A stretch of 64,000 bases of DNA from DASSUW01 sp036257565 (GCA_036257565.1 DATAFH010000160.1:33937-97936), one strand, 5' to 3'. Numbered from the stretch's first letter, positions 1 through 10,940 are shown. Notes: generated by a model not told the origin, from the sequence alone. Numbers and translations: made by a program.

Positions 1-797
1 GACACGCCGCCGCCGACCACGACCTCGAGCGGGTCGAACATCGTGATCGCGTTGGCGATCCCGATGCCGAGGCGCTCGCCCAGGATCCGCAGGCAGCGGA
101 CCGACTGCTCGTCACCCTCACGCGCGCCGTCGACGACGTCGTGGCCGGTGACGCCGCCGGTACGCGTGAGCCGCTTGCCGAGGAACGAGTTCGGATCCTG
201 GCGCGCCGCCTGCTCGGCGAGCCGGTCGAGCGCCGTGCCCGAGGCCAGCACCTCGAGCGACCCTGGCTGCGGGAACACGCCGCCGTGGTCGGGGGCACCG
301 TCCTCGAGCGGGAGGCCGACGATCGTGTGCCCCACCTCCGCCGCCGTGCCCGAGGCGCCGCGGTAGAGCCGGCCGTTGAGCACGAGGCCGCCGCCGACGC
401 CCGTGCCGACCGTGAACATCACGAGGTGGGGCGACGCGATGCGGCCCTCGTGGAACGCCTCGGCGAGGGCGGCGCACGACGCATCGTTCTCCACGTACAC
501 CGGCATCCCAACCCGCTCGGTGAGCAGCTCGCGCAGCGGCAGGTCCTTGAGCGGGATGTTGACGCTCGAGCGGATGCGCCCGGTCGCGAACTCGATCAAC
601 GACGGCACGCCGACCCCGACCGCCCGCGAGTCCGGGGTCCGGGCCTGCTCGACCGCGTGGATCAGCTGCTCGACGAGGCGCTCCTGGCTGTCGAGCTCGG
701 TGTGCTGGAGGTGCGAGTCGCCGAGCTGGCCGTCCTGGAGGGTGGCGCAGGCGATCTTCGTGCCGCCGACGTCGATGCCGATGAACTGGTCGCTCAC
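1..797 (-). CDS. ROK-family glucokinase, 3' end cut by window edge
   Basis: Probable sugar kinase that phosphorylates glucose to glucose-6-phosphate and so feeds the pathway encoded upstream. About 265 residues are visible and the C-terminus lies outside the window. The N-terminus has the phosphate-binding DVGGTK motif (residues 9-14). The middle has a GTGVGGG glycine loop and a GTAAEVGH motif. The GTG start at 797 overlaps the pgl stop by four bases (GTGA), which fixes the start. Oddly, where ROK kinases usually carry the zinc motif CxCGxxGCxE, this protein reads FPQPGSLEVLASG, so the cysteines are gone. The substrate is inferred from the pentose phosphate context; another hexose or acyl-amino-sugar is possible. 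Confidence 0.82.
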   Translation of the reverse strand, partial: MSDQFIGIDVGGTKIACATLQDGQLGDSHLQHTELDSQERLVEQLIHAVEQARTPDSRAVGVGVPSLIEFATGRIRSSVNIPLKDLPLRELLTERVGMPVYVENDASCAALAEAFHEGRIASPHLVMFTVGTGVGGGLVLNGRLYRGASGTAAEVGHTIVGLPLEDGAPDHGGVFPQPGSLEVLASGTALDRLAEQAARQDPNSFLGKRLTRTGGVTGHDVVDGAREGDEQSVRCLRILGERLGIGIANAITMFDPLEVVVGGGV

Positions 798-1459
798 AGC
801 TTCGCCGCCGCGGCGGGGTCGAGGAGCACGGTCAGCTCGCCCTCGGGCCGCACGTGGGCGGCCGGCGAGCTGGGGTCCGGCGGGTCGGCGAAGGCGCGCG
901 CGACGGCGGGGGCCTTGTCGGGGCCTGCGACGAGGAAGACCACGTGCCGGGCGGCGTTCAGCGCCGGCAGGGCGAGCGAGACGCGCGGCACGCGCGGCTC
1001 CATTCCCGCCTCCGGCACCCCGACCACGAGCCGGTCGTCGGTCAGCGCCTCGGGCTTGCCGGGGAAGAGCGACGCGGTGTGCGCGTCGGGCCCCAGGCCG
1101 AGCAGCACGAGGTCGAACCTCGCGTCGCGGTCGCGCAGCTCACCCTCGTAGGCGACCGCGCCCTCCTCGGGGTCGTTCTCGCAGTCCATCCGCAGCACCT
1201 GGGGCGGGCGCTCGAGCCGCGACAGCAGCGCCCGTTCGACCATCCCGAAGTTCGACCACTCGTGGTCGGGAGGCACGCAGCGCTCGTCGGAGAACCAGAC
1301 CGTCACGTCGCTCCAGTTCGTCCCGCGCGCCGCCGCCTGCTCGTAGGCGGCGCGGGGCGACGAGCCCCCGGTGACCACGATGTGCCCGCCCGCGGTCGCG
1401 GCGTCGACCAGCAGGTCGGCCACCGCGGCCCCCGGGTCGTCGAGCACCTCGATCCTCAT
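794..1459 (-). CDS. pgl: 6-phosphogluconolactonase
   Basis: Cytosolic hydrolase of 6-phosphogluconolactone, the second step of the oxidative pentose phosphate pathway. It is 221 residues long, normal for the DevB/SugarP isomerase family. Visible family features are VTGGSSPRAAYE near residue 35, the VTVWFSDERCVPPDHEWSNF block, and LLGLGPDAHTASLFPG. The reading frame extends further upstream, but that stretch is low-complexity. The ATG at 1459, opening with MRIEVLDD, is the natural start and has a weak AAGGG-type site before it. It lies 58 bases after opcA and overlaps the kinase gene by four bases. Confidence 0.93.
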   Translation of the reverse strand: MRIEVLDDPGAAVADLLVDAATAGGHIVVTGGSSPRAAYEQAAARGTNWSDVTVWFSDERCVPPDHEWSNFGMVERALLSRLERPPQVLRMDCENDPEEGAVAYEGELRDRDARFDLVLLGLGPDAHTASLFPGKPEALTDDRLVVGVPEAGMEPRVPRVSLALPALNAARHVVFLVAGPDKAPAVARAFADPPDPSSPAAHVRPEGELTVLLDPAAAAKL

Positions 1460-1517
1460 GCCGCCCTTCGCTCCGCGTGCGCGGCTGCAGACAGACGGAG
1501 ATGTCGAACCGTGTGGA

Positions 1518-2570
1518 TCATGAGGCCCAGACGCGCGCGCAGTTGAGCGCCGGCCGGTACGTGGGGTCGCGCAGCAGCGCCTGACGCACGCCCTCACCGA
1601 GGATGCCGCCCTCGCCCCGCGAGGCGCCGAGCACCGTCCACGTCTGCTCGGTCCCGTCGCGCCCCCGGCGCATCGCCCGCAGCCCACCCGGCGCCCGGTC
1701 GAGCGACACGGCCTCGCCGGATGCCGTCTCGATCGTCACCCCACCGAGGCCGGGAGCGTTCTGGTCGATCGGCTCGAGGCGGATGCGGATCTCCTGGCGG
1801 CGCGCCCGGGCGTGCCCGGCGTGCCCGCGGCCCGACCGCGACAACGCGCCCGGCTTCCAGCCCAAGCGCGAGGACAGCCAACCGCAGAACAGCAGCGCCG
1901 CCGACAGCGAGTCCTCGCGATGGCGCACGGTGACCGCCGACACGCCGTCGAGCGCGGCACGCAGCTGCGGCGGGTCGAACGTCGCGGCCACCCGCTCCCG
2001 CCACGGGGTCGAGCGCAGCCACGCCAGGTCGACCACGTAGGCGTTCTCGGAAAGCTCGGCGACCCGGTCGAGCGACTCGGCGACGTCCGGCTCGTCCTGT
2101 GTGTCGACGAGCACGATCTGCGCGAGCCGGCGCAGCGAGTCGACGGCCGCGCGATGCCCGTGCGGCGCCCAGACCATGGTGGCCAGGTCCGGGACGAGCA
2201 GCGGGTCGACGATCGTGTCGAGCTTGGGGAGGTGCTTCTCCCCGATCTCGAGCTCCACGCGCTCGCGCGCGACCGCGATGTGCCCCGGGGTCGGCTCGGC
2301 GTCGACCGTGCCGACGCCCGCCCAGGCGTCGATCGTCGTCCGGCCCGGCTCCACCGCGCACAGCACGAGCCGCGACGGGTGGTAGCGGCCCACGCGCTCG
2401 AACCGGTTCTCGATCTCGCCCCGGAACTCGGCGTCGACGACCACCACGACGTTGAGCACGCGCGCGGGCACGAACGGGTGGTCGGAGTGATGGTGCTCGG
2501 TGACGATCTGCCGCAGCGCGGCCTCGATGCGCGACGGCGTGGTGTCCCGTTCGGACCAGACCTCATCCAC
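1518..2570 (-). CDS. opcA: glucose-6-phosphate dehydrogenase assembly protein OpcA
   Basis: OpcA is the partner that activates or assembles glucose-6-phosphate dehydrogenase in actinobacteria and cyanobacteria. The protein is 350 residues. Its N-terminal half holds the conserved HPFVPARVLNVVVVVD block, and the centre has LEIGEKHLPKLDTIVDPLLVPDLATMVWAP, the most recognisable part of the family (split here by its own Lys and Asp positions). The GTG start at 2570 shares one base with the zwf stop (TAGTG), implying translational coupling. A longer open frame continues into zwf but is only its shadow. Confidence 0.9.
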   Translation of the reverse strand: MDEVWSERDTTPSRIEAALRQIVTEHHHSDHPFVPARVLNVVVVVDAEFRGEIENRFERVGRYHPSRLVLCAVEPGRTTIDAWAGVGTVDAEPTPGHIAVARERVELEIGEKHLPKLDTIVDPLLVPDLATMVWAPHGHRAAVDSLRRLAQIVLVDTQDEPDVAESLDRVAELSENAYVVDLAWLRSTPWRERVAATFDPPQLRAALDGVSAVTVRHREDSLSAALLFCGWLSSRLGWKPGALSRSGRGHAGHARARRQEIRIRLEPIDQNAPGLGGVTIETASGEAVSLDRAPGGLRAMRRGRDGTEQTWTVLGASRGEGGILGEGVRQALLRDPTYRPALNCARVWAS

Positions 2571-4099
2571 TAGAGCGGTCTCCAGTGCCGGCCCTCGCCG
2601 AGCAGGTCGTCGGCCTCCTGCGGCCCCGGCGTGCCGGCCTCGTACTCGGCCAGCGGCGGGTGGCCCGCGTCCCACGCCTGCAGGATCGGGTCGATGATCG
2701 ACCACTGGGCGTCGACCTCGTCGTTGCGCGTGAACAGCGTGGCGTCGCCGCGCATGGCGTCGAGGATCAGCCGCTCGTAGGCCTCGGGGGACTGGGACAT
2801 GAACGAGGTCCCGTAAAGGAACTCCATGTTGACCGGCCGGATGCGCATCGTGGCGCCCGGGATCTTCGCGCCCAGGGAGAGCGACACCCCCTCGTTGGGC
2901 TGCACGGTGAGGATGAGCTGGTTCGGCTGCACGCCGACCGAGCCCTTGGACTGGAAGGCCATGTGCGGCACCGGCTTGAGCTGCACCGCGATCTCCGTGA
3001 CCTTGCGCGCCAGCCGCTTGCCCGTGCGCAGGAAGATCGGCACGCCCGCCCAGCGCCAGTTGTGCACCTCGAGCCGCAGCGCGGCGTACGTCTCCGTCTG
3101 CGAGTGCTCGGGCACGCCCTCCTCCTGCAGGTAGCCCGGCGCGTCCTGGCCCGCCGACATGCCTGCGGTGTAGCGCGCGCGGACCGTCATCTGCTCGACC
3201 TCGTCGGGTGTCGGCGGCTCGATCGCCTGCAGGACCTTGACCTTCTCGTCGCGCACCTTGTTGGCCTCGAACGAGGTCGGCGGCTCCATGCACACGAGCG
3301 TGAGCAGCTGGAGCATGTGGTTCTGCACGAGGTCGCGCAGGGCGCCGGCGGCGTCGTAGTAGCCCGCGCGCGAGCCGATGCCGATGTCCTCCGCCGCGGT
3401 GATCTGGATGTGGTCGATGTAGTTGCGGTTCCAGACCGGCTCGAACATGTAGTTCGCGAACCGGAAGGCCATCACGTTCTGGACGGTCTCCTTGCCCAGG
3501 TAGTGGTCGATGCGGAAGACCTGGCGCTCGCGGAAGACCGAGTGCACGACATCCTGCAGCGAGCGTGCCGAGGCAAGGTCGGTGCCGAACGGCTTCTCGA
3601 TCACGATCCGCACGTCCGCCTTGTCGTGCCGATGCAGCCCGTTGGCCTTCAGCGCCTCCGTGATGACCGGGAAGTACTCGGGCGCCGTCGACAGGTAGTA
3701 GACCCGGTTGAGCGGCAGCCCCGCCTCCTCGTCGAGCGCCTCGAGCGCCGACCCGATCTTCGCGTAGCCCGCCGTGTCGTCGAACGGGACGCCGAGGTAG
3801 CTCATGTGCTCGATCAGCCCGTCGAGCACGTCGTCGGACGGCTTGCGGCGCGAGAACTCGGTGATCGCCTCGCGCGCCTGCGCGCGAAACTCGTCGTCGG
3901 ACAGCTCGCGCCGCGAGATGCCGATCAGGTTGAAGCGCTCCGGCAGGGCGCCCTCGTGCGCGAGGTTGTAGAGCGCGGGCAGAAGCTTGCGGCGCGCCAG
4001 GTCGCCCGACGCGCCGAAGATGACGAGGGTTGTCGGCGGTACCGGAAGCCGCTCGAGCCCTTCGACGAGGGGGTTCTCGGCGGCGACGGCGGTGGCCAT
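2570..4099 (-). CDS. zwf: glucose-6-phosphate 1-dehydrogenase
   Basis: Oxidises glucose-6-phosphate to 6-phosphogluconolactone with NADP, the committed step of the oxidative pentose phosphate pathway. At 509 residues it has the standard family length. The N-terminal nucleotide-binding motif GASGDLARRKLLPALYNL starts near residue 29. The active-site signature RIDHYLGKE is near residue 197, with the catalytic histidine in DHYLGKE. The ATG at 4099 follows the gnd stop after one base, and the stop overlaps the opcA start. No regulatory cysteines of the cyanobacterial type are evident. Confidence 0.97.
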   Translation of the reverse strand: MATAVAAENPLVEGLERLPVPPTTLVIFGASGDLARRKLLPALYNLAHEGALPERFNLIGISRRELSDDEFRAQAREAITEFSRRKPSDDVLDGLIEHMSYLGVPFDDTAGYAKIGSALEALDEEAGLPLNRVYYLSTAPEYFPVITEALKANGLHRHDKADVRIVIEKPFGTDLASARSLQDVVHSVFRERQVFRIDHYLGKETVQNVMAFRFANYMFEPVWNRNYIDHIQITAAEDIGIGSRAGYYDAAGALRDLVQNHMLQLLTLVCMEPPTSFEANKVRDEKVKVLQAIEPPTPDEVEQMTVRARYTAGMSAGQDAPGYLQEEGVPEHSQTETYAALRLEVHNWRWAGVPIFLRTGKRLARKVTEIAVQLKPVPHMAFQSKGSVGVQPNQLILTVQPNEGVSLSLGAKIPGATMRIRPVNMEFLYGTSFMSQSPEAYERLILDAMRGDATLFTRNDEVDAQWSIIDPILQAWDAGHPPLAEYEAGTPGPQEADDLLGEGRHWRPL

Positions 4100-4100
4100 C

Positions 4101-5014
<914 letters not shown>

Positions 5015-5015
<1 letters not shown>

Positions 5016-7672
5016 CAGAGGATCTCCTTCCCGACGCGCACGGCCTGGAGGCCGTGCGCGCGCAGCGTCTGCAGGTCGCCGTCGGCCTGCGCCCGGATCA
5101 AGGTGGCGAACGTGAACGGCTCGCCGGGGACCGGCAGGTCGGTCGTCGGCTCGTCGACGATCTCGATGAACCGGCCGGTCGGCGGGCCGCCCTTGTGGAA
5201 CTGGCCAGTCGAGTGCAGGTAGCGCGGGCCGTAGCCGAACGTGGTGGCCACGCCGTGCTCGGTGATCAGCCGCTCCCGGAAGCGAGCGACCGCAGTGTCC
5301 GTCTCCTCGCTGTAGGGCAGGTAGCCGAGGATCGCCACGTAGCTCGGGGGCGCCGCGTCCGACAGCAGCTCGTCGACGTTGCCCGGGTCGAGCTCGCCCG
5401 GGTGGGCGGGGTCCCTATTCAGCACCCGGTTGGTGTTGTCCTTCGCCTCCTGCACGTTCGGCTGGTCGAACGGGTTGAGCTCGAGCACCCAGCCGACGAC
5501 CGCCGTGGCGAACTCCGAGAGGAAGAAGATCCGGCCGAGGTCGGCCGGCCCCTCGGCCCGCACGGTGATCGTCGGGTGCCCGGCCCGCCGCAGCGCCTCG
5601 ACGGCCGCGGCGTTCCTCTCGTCGTCGGACGCGAGGTGCAGGAACACGCGGTCGGGGCCGTAGGCGCCCGGATCGACCAGCGGCTCGTCGGCGATCGGCA
5701 GGATGCCGCGGCCGAGCTTGCCGGTTGACTCCGCGACGAGCTGCTCGGCCCACAGGCCGAACGAGGACAGCGGCTCGTCGACCACGAACGTCAGCTTGTC
5801 GCGCCCGTTGCGGGCCAGCTCGCCGAGCGCGATGCCGAGCCAGAGCCCGGCGTTGTCCTGCGTGAGCTGGCAGTTGGCGACGGCGAGCTCGGCGGCCTCG
5901 AGCACCGCCGCGATGTCGACGCCGATCAGCACGGCCGGCACGAGCCCGAAGTAAGAGAGCGCCGAGTAGCGCCCGCCGATCTCCGGGTCGTTCTCGAACA
6001 CGCGGCGGAAGCCGTTGTCGCGCCCGAGCTGGGCCAGCGAGGTACCGGGGTCGGTGACCGCCACGTAGTGCGCGCCGTCGCCCTGGCGCTCGTGGAAGAG
6101 CTTGAACTGGGACATCGTCTCGACCGTTCCGCCCGACTTCGAGGAGATGACGAACAGCGTCTTGTCGAGGTCGATGGCGTCGAGCGTGGCATGGAGGACG
6201 TGTGGGTGCGTGGAGTCGAGCACGTGCAGCGTCATCCGCCGATCGGGCCACGAGCGGCGGAAGACCTCGGGCGCGAGGCTCGAGCCGCCCATGCCGCACA
6301 GCACGACGTCCGTGTACCCGTCGGCCAGCACCCCTTCGGCGAAGTCGTTCAGGCTGTCGACGTTGTCGATCATCTTCTCGGAGATGTCGAGCCATCCCAG
6401 GCGGTCCTCGAGCTCCGGGATGTCACCCCGCCCACCCGGCGCCCACAGTGTGCCGTCGCGGTGCCAGATCCGGTGCACGACGTCCTCGTCGGCGGCCCGG
6501 CGCAGCCGCTCGACGACGGCCTGCTCGTCCGCGGCCGGGAGGTCGGAGTCGATCATGTCCGGGCGGTCGGTGACGATCCCCTCGCGCTTGCGTTCGATCC
6601 CGTCGAGCAGCTTGGCCATCGGCACCAGGAACGCCTCGATGCCGTCCCTGAGCAGCTTGTCGGTCACGTCGTCGAGGTCGATGCCGGCCTCGCGCAGGGC
6701 CTCGAGGTCGGGCGTCGGGTCGATCGCCGCGGTCTGCCCGGTGACCTCGCCGTGGCGGGCGGCGGCGGTCAGCGTGGGCAGCGGCATCGTGTTGACGGTG
6801 TCACGCCCCACGAGTCCGTAGACGTACATCGTCTCGTCGTAGGCCGGGTTCTTGACGCCCGTGGAGGCCCACAGCGGCCGCTGAACGGGTGAGCCGGCGC
6901 CCCGCAGGGCCGCGAAGCGGTCGCCGTCGAATACGCGGCGGAACGCGAGGTAGGCGGCGCGGGCGTTGGCCAGGCCCGCGCGGCCGGCGAGGTCCGTGCG
7001 CCCGACCGCATCGAGCCGCTTGTCGACCTCGGTGTCCACGCGCGAGACGAAGAACGAGGCCACCGAGTGGCGGTCGAGCGGCAGGCCCTCCGCCTGCCGG
7101 CGCTCCGCCGCGCGGATGAACGCCTCCATCACGCGCTCGTAGTAGGAGACCGCGAACAGCAGCGTGACGTTGATGTTCAGGCCCTCGTAGAGCGCCTGCT
7201 CGATCGCCGGGATCCCCTCGTCGGTGGCGGGGATCTTGATCATCACGTTCGGGCGGTCGACCAGGCCCCAGTACATGCGCGCCTGCTCGAGCGTGCCCTC
7301 CGTGTCGTGCGCCAGCCGGGGAGCGACCTCCAGCGACACGTAGCCGTCGACGCCGTTCGTCTCCTCGTAGACCGGGCGCAGGACATCAGCCGCGAGCTGG
7401 ACGTCCTTGATCGCCAGACCGCGGTAGACCTCGCGGGCGGAGAGGCCCTCGCGAGCCGCCTCGGTCAGGTCCTCGTCATAGTCGGAGGAGCCGAGGATGG
7501 CCTTCTCGAAGATCGCCGGGTTGGAGGTGACGCCGCGGAGGCAGTCCTCGACGACCATGCGCTCGAGCTCGCCCTCGACGATCATGCCGCGGCGCATCTG
7601 GTCGAGCCACACGCTCGTGCCCGCCGCCGTGAGGCTCGCGAGGCGCTCGTTGACCTGCGGGGTGACGCTCAT
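5015..7672 (-). CDS. bifunctional transaldolase / glucose-6-phosphate isomerase
   Basis: A fusion of two sugar-phosphate enzymes in one 885-residue chain. Residues 1 to about 370 are transaldolase: TSNPAIFEKAI, then NVMIKIPATDEG, whose lysine forms the Schiff base. Residues from about 390 to the end are glucose-6-phosphate isomerase: the phosphate-binding SSKSGGTVETMSQFK, then GGRYSALSYFGLVPA, and NPFDQPNVQEAKDNTN near the C-terminus. Tal-pgi fusions are known in other bacteria. The frame is open upstream to 7924, but the start is the ATG at 7672 (MSVTPQVNERL), which overlaps the tkt stop as ATGA. The fusion joins the non-oxidative branch to glycolysis. Confidence 0.95.
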
Positions 7673-9666
7673 GACCTCGTCCTTTCCAGCACGGATCGCC
7701 CGCGGTCGGCGATCGCCTGGCCGCTGAAGCCGAAGTGTTCGTACAGCACCTTGGCCGGCGCCGAGGCGCCGAAGCCCTCCATCGCGATGACGTCGCCCTC
7801 GTCGCCGACCCAGCGGTGCCAGCCCATCGGGCTGGCGGCCTCGACGGCGACCCGCGCCCGCACCGCGGGCGGGAGGACGCTGTCGCGGTACGCTTGGTCC
7901 TGCTCGGCGAAGCGGTCCAGGCACGGCATGCTGACCAGCCGCACATGCACCCCTTCGGCGTCGAGCAGCTTCACCGCCTCGTGCGCCTGGTGGACCTCCG
8001 AGCCCGTGCCCATGAGGATCAGCTCCGGCTCACCCTCGCTGTCGCGCAGCACATAGGCGCCGCGCTCGATCGCTTCGTCCGGCACGCCGTCCGGGCTCCA
8101 CACCGGCAGGCCCTGGCGGGAGAGCGCCAGGACGGTCGGCCGGTCCGTCTGGCGCAGCGCGTGGCGCCATGCGAGCGCCGTCTCGTTGAAGCCCGCGGGG
8201 CGCACGACGTCCACGTTCGGCGTCGCTCGAAGGGTGGCGAGCTGCTCGATCGGCTGGTGGGTCGGGCCGTCCTCGCCGAGACCGATCGAGTCGTGGGTGA
8301 ACACGAACGTCGATGGCAGGTGCATGATCGCCGCGATGCGGATCGCGGCCTTCATGTAGTCGCTGAAGATCAAGAAGCCGGCGCCGAACGCCCGGAACCC
8401 CATCAGGTTGAGGCCGTTGACGATCGCGCCCATCCCGTGCTCGCGGATGCCGAAGTGGATGTTGCGACCCGAGTAGTCGCCGGCCCTGATGCTGCCGCCG
8501 TCCTTGATCAGCGTGAGCGTGGAGGGCGCGAGGTCGGCCGAGCCGCCGGCGAACTCGGGAACGCGCGACGCGACCCACTGGATGACCTCCTGGGAGGCCT
8601 TGCGGGTCGCGATCATGCCGGCGTCCGGACCCTTCTTCGGCACGTCGTCGTCCCAGCCGTCGGGCAGGCGGCGCTCGAGGATGCGCTGCAGCTCGTCGCG
8701 GTGCTCGGACGCCTCGAAGCGCTCCAGCCACTCCTCGTACAGCTCGTTCCCGCGCTCGACGGCCTCGCGGAAGTGGGCGAGTGCCTCGTCGGGGACGAAG
8801 AACGGCTCCTCGCTCGGCCAGTTGTAGGCCTCCTTGGTGAGCCGGATCTCCTCCTCGCCGAGCGGCGAGCCGTGCGCCTCGTGCGTGTCCTGCTTGTTCG
8901 GCGAGCCGGGGGCGATGTGCGTGCGCAAGATGATCAGGCTCGGGCGGTCGGTCTCCCGCTGCGCGGACTCGACGGCCCGCTCCATGCTCTCGAGCCGGAG
9001 GTCCTCGCCGAGGTTCTGCACGTGCCAGCCGTACGCCTCGTAACGCTTGCCGACGTCCTCGGAGAAGGCGAGCGCGGTGTCGCCCTCGATCGAGATGTGG
9101 TTGTCGTCGTAGAAGCCGATCAGGCGGCCGAGTCCGAGGTGTCCGGCGATCGAGCTGGCCTCGGAGGCCACGCCCTCCTCCATGTCGCCGTCGGACGCGA
9201 TGGTGTACGTGAAGTGACCGACGAGGTCCTCGCCGAAGCGCGCCGCGAGCATGCGCTCGCCGAGCGCGAGGCCGACGGCGGTGGAGATGCCCTGTCCCAG
9301 CGGCCCGGTCGTCGTCTCGATGCCCGGGGCGTGGCCGTACTCCGGATGCCCGGCGGCCGGGGAGCCGAGCTGGCGGAAGCTCTTGATGTCGTCGAGCGAG
9401 ACCCCGTAGCCCGTCAGGTACAGGGTCGAGTACAGGAGCATCGAGGCGTGCCCCGCCGAAAGCACGAACCGGTCGCGGGCGGGCCAATCAGGGTGCTCGG
9501 GGGAGTGGCGCATGACCCGCGTGTAGAGCAGGTACGCCACCGGAGCGAGTGCCATCGGGGTGCCGGGATGGCCGGAATTGGCCTTCTGGACCGCGTCCAT
9601 CGACAGCGTGCGGATGGTGTTGATGCACAGCTCGTCGAGCGCGACGCGCTCTTCGGTGACGGACAA
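7669..9666 (-). CDS. tkt: transketolase
   Basis: Thiamine-diphosphate enzyme moving two-carbon units in the non-oxidative pentose phosphate pathway. Landmarks are MDAVQKANSGHPGTPMALAP at the N-terminus, GHPEYGHAPGIETTTGPLGQG, the ThDP/Mg motif GDGDMEEG in a slightly changed form (ASDGDMEEGVASE), and THDSIGLGEDGPTHQPIEQL. I start it at the TTG at 9666 (SVTEERVAL follows). This TTG has AGAGGA five bases upstream, preceded by GAGGAG, and gives 665 residues, the usual length. An ATG at 9783 is possible but adds a low-complexity leader. It is the first gene of the operon, so the promoter should lie in 9667-9868, shared with divergent msrB. Confidence 0.93.
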   Translation of the reverse strand: MSVTEERVALDELCINTIRTLSMDAVQKANSGHPGTPMALAPVAYLLYTRVMRHSPEHPDWPARDRFVLSAGHASMLLYSTLYLTGYGVSLDDIKSFRQLGSPAAGHPEYGHAPGIETTTGPLGQGISTAVGLALGERMLAARFGEDLVGHFTYTIASDGDMEEGVASEASSIAGHLGLGRLIGFYDDNHISIEGDTALAFSEDVGKRYEAYGWHVQNLGEDLRLESMERAVESAQRETDRPSLIILRTHIAPGSPNKQDTHEAHGSPLGEEEIRLTKEAYNWPSEEPFFVPDEALAHFREAVERGNELYEEWLERFEASEHRDELQRILERRLPDGWDDDVPKKGPDAGMIATRKASQEVIQWVASRVPEFAGGSADLAPSTLTLIKDGGSIRAGDYSGRNIHFGIREHGMGAIVNGLNLMGFRAFGAGFLIFSDYMKAAIRIAAIMHLPSTFVFTHDSIGLGEDGPTHQPIEQLATLRATPNVDVVRPAGFNETALAWRHALRQTDRPTVLALSRQGLPVWSPDGVPDEAIERGAYVLRDSEGEPELILMGTGSEVHQAHEAVKLLDAEGVHVRLVSMPCLDRFAEQDQAYRDSVLPPAVRARVAVEAASPMGWHRWVGDEGDVIAMEGFGASAPAKVLYEHFGFSGQAIADRGRSVLERTRS

Positions 9667-9868
9667 TGCGTTCCTCTTCTCCTCGGTTGCCCCCGAAAAG
9701 CTACGCGACCCTGGAATGCGTTGCTCGGACGCGGCGTCCTTGGATTCATGCACCCGTTCATCGCCGCCGAGGTGGCCAAGCACCTCATCCTCCAGCGTGA
9801 GCAGGCGACAGCCGATGCACGCCGCCTCCCGCGCAAGCCGCGCCGCAAGCCGGGACTACCATTGATGC

Positions 9869-10270
9869 ATGGCTACCGACGTGCGAAAGACCGACGAGCA
9901 GTGGCGCGAGGCGCTCACCTCTGAGCAGTACGAGGTGCTGCGGAAGGGCGGGACGGAGCCGGCCTTCACCGGCCGCTTCTGGAACGCCCACGACGACGGC
10001 GTCTACCGCTGCGCCGGCTGTGGCGCGGAGCTCTTCTCGTCAGGCACGAAGTTCGACTCGGGCACGGGCTGGCCGAGCTTCACCGAGCCCAGGGTCGCCG
10101 AGGCGGTCGAGACGCGCTCCGACCACTCGTGGGGCATGAACCGCACGGAGGTCGTCTGCCGCGCGTGCGGCGGGCACCTCGGCCACCTCTTCGACGACGG
10201 CCCGCGCGACGCCGGCGGGATGCGGTACTGCATCAACTCCTGCGCTCTGGAGCTCGACACGGCGCGCTAA
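9869..10270 (+). CDS. msrB: peptide-methionine (R)-S-oxide reductase
   Basis: Repairs oxidised methionine by reducing the R-sulfoxide. It is 133 residues, a single MsrB domain. Two CxxC pairs (CAGC near residue 50 and CRAC near residue 98) form the structural zinc site. The catalytic cysteine is in RYCINSCAL near the C-terminus, and the GTGWPSF motif is intact. It is divergent from the pentose phosphate operon, whose NADPH would ultimately support such reductases; that link is inference. There is no signal peptide, so it acts in the cytoplasm. Confidence 0.96.
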   Translation: MATDVRKTDEQWREALTSEQYEVLRKGGTEPAFTGRFWNAHDDGVYRCAGCGAELFSSGTKFDSGTGWPSFTEPRVAEAVETRSDHSWGMNRTEVVCRACGGHLGHLFDDGPRDAGGMRYCINSCALELDTAR

Positions 10271-10284
10271 CGCCGGCGAGCGAC

Positions 10285-10488
10285 TCAGCCGACCTGCGGG
10301 CCGGAGAGCTGCGCGCGGAGTGAGGCGATCTCGGTGACCGCGAGGCCGACGTACTCCGCGTGCGACGCGGCGATGTCGTTCTCGAGGTCAGCCATGTAGA
10401 GGGCGTTGTCGCCCAGGCCGGCCTCGAGGGCTTCGAGACGCTCGGCCTGCAGGCGGTGGAGCCGGTTGCGGGCGTCGGTGGCGGTCAT
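10285..10488 (-). CDS. small helical protein of unknown function
   Basis: I do not recognise this 67-residue protein. It starts at the ATG at 10488 and is rich in Leu, Ala, Glu and Arg. A heptad-like pattern (ARNRLHRLQAERLEALEAGL, then a second helix DLENDIAASHAEYVGLA) suggests a short helical hairpin or coiled coil. It is convergent with msrB, 14 bases after that gene's stop. The open frame continues upstream to 10614 but with no plausible start. It lies downstream of the DksA/TraR-like gene on the same strand. Confidence 0.55.
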   Translation of the reverse strand: MTATDARNRLHRLQAERLEALEAGLGDNALYMADLENDIAASHAEYVGLAVTEIASLRAQLSGPQVG

Positions 10489-10592
10489 GGGTGCAATGTC
10501 GCAGCGGGGGGACCGGGGGCCAATGTAGAGAGGCCACACCCTTGGCGGCGGTGAGCCTGTGTCTGTTGGTGCGGCTCCCCGCCCCCTCCGGA

Positions 10593-10940
10593 TCACTGCG
10601 CGCGGCGAGCGCACTCGATGCAGAGCACGCTCTCGGGCGCCGCGCGCAGCCGCGCGGGCGCGATCGGCCCGCCGCAGGCGTCGCAGACGCCGTAGCTGCC
10701 GTCGTCGAGCTTGGCCAGCGCGCGGGTGATCCGCTCCTCGCTGACCTCGAGGCTGGTGCCCACGCCGACGTCGGTGAGGCGGCTGATCGCCTCGGTCGTC
10801 CCGTCGCCGATGCGCTTGCCGAAGGAGAGCTGCGAGCCGCGCTCCGGCCGTCGCGCAAGGCCCGCGATCCGGTCCCGCAGCTCCGTCTGTCGCTCACGCA
10901 GGATGCGCTCGACCTCGGCGAGGTCCGGCGGGTCGGTCAT
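10593..10940 (-). CDS. DksA/TraR-type C4 zinc-finger protein
   Basis: A 115-residue protein of the DksA/TraR family. The N-terminal 60 residues are a helical hairpin rich in Arg and Glu. The C-terminus has the four-cysteine zinc finger CDACGG...CIECARR (residues about 86-111). Family members bind the secondary channel of RNA polymerase and tune transcription, but many short actinobacterial versions are uncharacterised. The acidic hairpin-tip residues of true DksA are not obvious here, so a DksA-like function is uncertain. Confidence 0.85.
   Translation of the reverse strand: MTDPPDLAEVERILRERQTELRDRIAGLARRPERGSQLSFGKRIGDGTTEAISRLTDVGVGTSLEVSEERITRALAKLDDGSYGVCDACGGPIAPARLRAAPESVLCIECARRAQ

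Noticed and set aside
1518..3293. A 591-codon minus-strand frame covering opcA
   Set aside because: The part above 2570 is a shadow of zwf; opcA starts at the GTG that overlaps the zwf stop.
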